DNA of 64,000 nt from Cetobacterium sp050033475 (GTDB lineage: Bacteria > Fusobacteriota > Fusobacteriia > Fusobacteriales > Fusobacteriaceae). The notes under the pieces were generated by a model. It saw only the letters and a list, made by a program, of their open reading frames with translations. It had not been told where the DNA came from and did not search any database. Location: the NCBI RefSeq assembly GCF_050033475.1, contig NZ_CP188319.1:248001-312000 (forward strand), given 5' to 3'. Shown piece after piece: positions 63,325 to 64,000 of the stretch (positions within the stretch are counted from its first letter, which is position 1; every line of letters begins with the position of its first letter). The translations under genes and the position numbers were made by a program.

Positions 63325-64000
63325 TTAATTTTCTAAAACTCCTGCACATCTTGGACAAGTTGTTGGATGCTCTGGATTTTCTCCTAAATCTGTTGAATAT
63401 TTCCAACATCTATCACATTTTTCTCCATCTGCATGGAAAACTTTGAAGTAAGCTATTGGTTGCTCTTCTCCTTTTGTGAAGCTCTCATCTTTTTGTCCTA
63501 CAATTTCTAATTGAGATACAATTAAAACATCTGTTAATAATTTACTATTTTCCATCATAAAATCATTAAGATTCTTATCATCTACAAATATTGAAATTTT
63601 AGCATCTAAAGAGTTTCCAATTATTCTATTTTCTCCTTGTCTTGCTTTTTCTAATACTTTATTAGCATCTTTTCTAATTTTTATAATTTCATTCCATTTA
63701 TTTTCTAAGTCTTCTCTTATATATTCGTCATTATTTTCATACCAAGAAGATAATAAAACTGATTCAGAATCTTTTAAAGTTTCTGGTAAAGTTGTCCAAA
63801 TTTCCTCAGCTGTGAAAGAAAGTATTGGAGAAATCATTTTAGTTAATGTAACTAAGATTTCTGACATTACTGTTTGTGCTGATCTTCTTGCCATTGAATC
63901 TGTCTTTTCAGTATATAATCTATCTTTAATTATATCTAAATAGAATGCTGACATATCAATTCCTGCAAAATAATGAATCTCTTGGAATAAATTATAGAAT
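63325..64000 (-). CDS. ileS: isoleucyl-tRNA synthetase, C-terminal part (5' end beyond window)
   Basis: The frame is open from the right edge. The first visible residues are YNLFQEIHYFAGID, then MSAFYLDIIKDRLYTE, continuing to a C-terminal zinc finger (CDRCWKYS, CPRC) typical of IleS. An in-frame ATG at 63954 could be mistaken for a start, but it sits inside the conserved anticodon-binding helix. About 224 C-terminal residues of roughly 930 are present. lspA follows after 25 bases. Confidence 0.95.
   Translation of the reverse strand, partial: FYNLFQEIHYFAGIDMSAFYLDIIKDRLYTEKTDSMARRSAQTVMSEILVTLTKMISPILSFTAEEIWTTLPETLKDSESVLLSSWYENNDEYIREDLENKWNEIIKIRKDANKVLEKARQGENRIIGNSLDAKISIFVDDKNLNDFMMENSKLLTDVLIVSQLEIVGQKDESFTKGEEQPIAYFKVFHADGEKCDRCWKYSTDLGENPEHPTTCPRCAGVLEN

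Noticed and set aside
63325..63954. Stand-alone 209-residue gene starting at ATG 63954
   Set aside because: The frame stays open to the right edge with IleS sequence; it is the C-terminal part of ileS.
1..64000. Mobile element, prophage or CRISPR
   Set aside because: No transposase, integrase, phage gene, tRNA-linked repeat or regularly spaced repeat was seen; base composition looks even throughout.

Overview
The window comes from an AT-rich, anaerobic, Gram-negative-type bacterium. My best guess is Fusobacteriota (Fusobacterium/Cetobacterium-like). This is inferred from very low G+C, Firmicutes-like operon layout (SepF, CIRCE, SAM-I riboswitch) combined with an outer-membrane sugar gene (gmhA), and a methylaspartate route of glutamate fermentation. 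No taxonomic search was possible. Almost all DNA is coding; no rRNA, tRNA, insertion sequence, prophage or CRISPR was seen.

Region 1 (1-8.6 kb) is a metal-cofactor block. A formate dehydrogenase catalytic subunit runs off the left edge and reads through an in-frame UGA (selenocysteine) followed by a SECIS-like hairpin. Divergent from it are an AraC-type regulator, two MoeA proteins (the second with a C-terminal periplasmic-binding-like domain), a small Cys-containing protein resembling the end of a MOSC domain, and a TupABC tungstate ABC importer. Together they would take up tungstate and insert it into the pterin cofactor of the formate dehydrogenase.

Region 2 (8.6-14 kb) holds a FeoC-like Cys-rich protein, two tandem TtcA-like PP-loop proteins, and the ferrous-iron system feoA, feoA, feoB plus a tiny FeoB-associated Cys-rich membrane protein.

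Region 3 (14-35 kb, mostly minus strand) is housekeeping: an MnmA/ThiI-like PP-loop protein, sepF, yggS, hemW, phosphoglucomutase, groESL under CIRCE control, galU, metG, a lysophospholipid acyltransferase, ybaB, sppA, an AbgT transporter (plus strand), an oligoendopeptidase F with two plausible starts, a uracil permease, thiamine pyrophosphokinase, a secreted nuclease-like protein, gmhA and a LysR regulator.

Region 4 (35-50.6 kb, minus strand) is one long expression and protein quality-control block. In transcription order it reads rimP-nusA-ylxR/L7Ae fusion-infB-rbfA-recJ-tig, then clpP-clpX-lon-ysxC-valS.

Region 5 (50.9-58.4 kb, plus strand) is a glutamate fermentation operon: glutamate mutase glmS-glmL-glmE, methylaspartate ammonia-lyase, and a three-subunit citrate-lyase-type enzyme (citD-citE-citF) that by context is probably citramalate lyase, giving acetate and pyruvate.

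Region 6 (58.4-64 kb, minus strand) has metK under a SAM-I riboswitch, then ileS (cut by the right edge)-lspA-glyQ-glyS.

I did not find a clearly new system. The best leads are the unexplained small genes and regulator in the tungsten/selenium block, the paired PP-loop proteins, the dual-start PepF, and RNA hairpins placed inside or at the head of operons.
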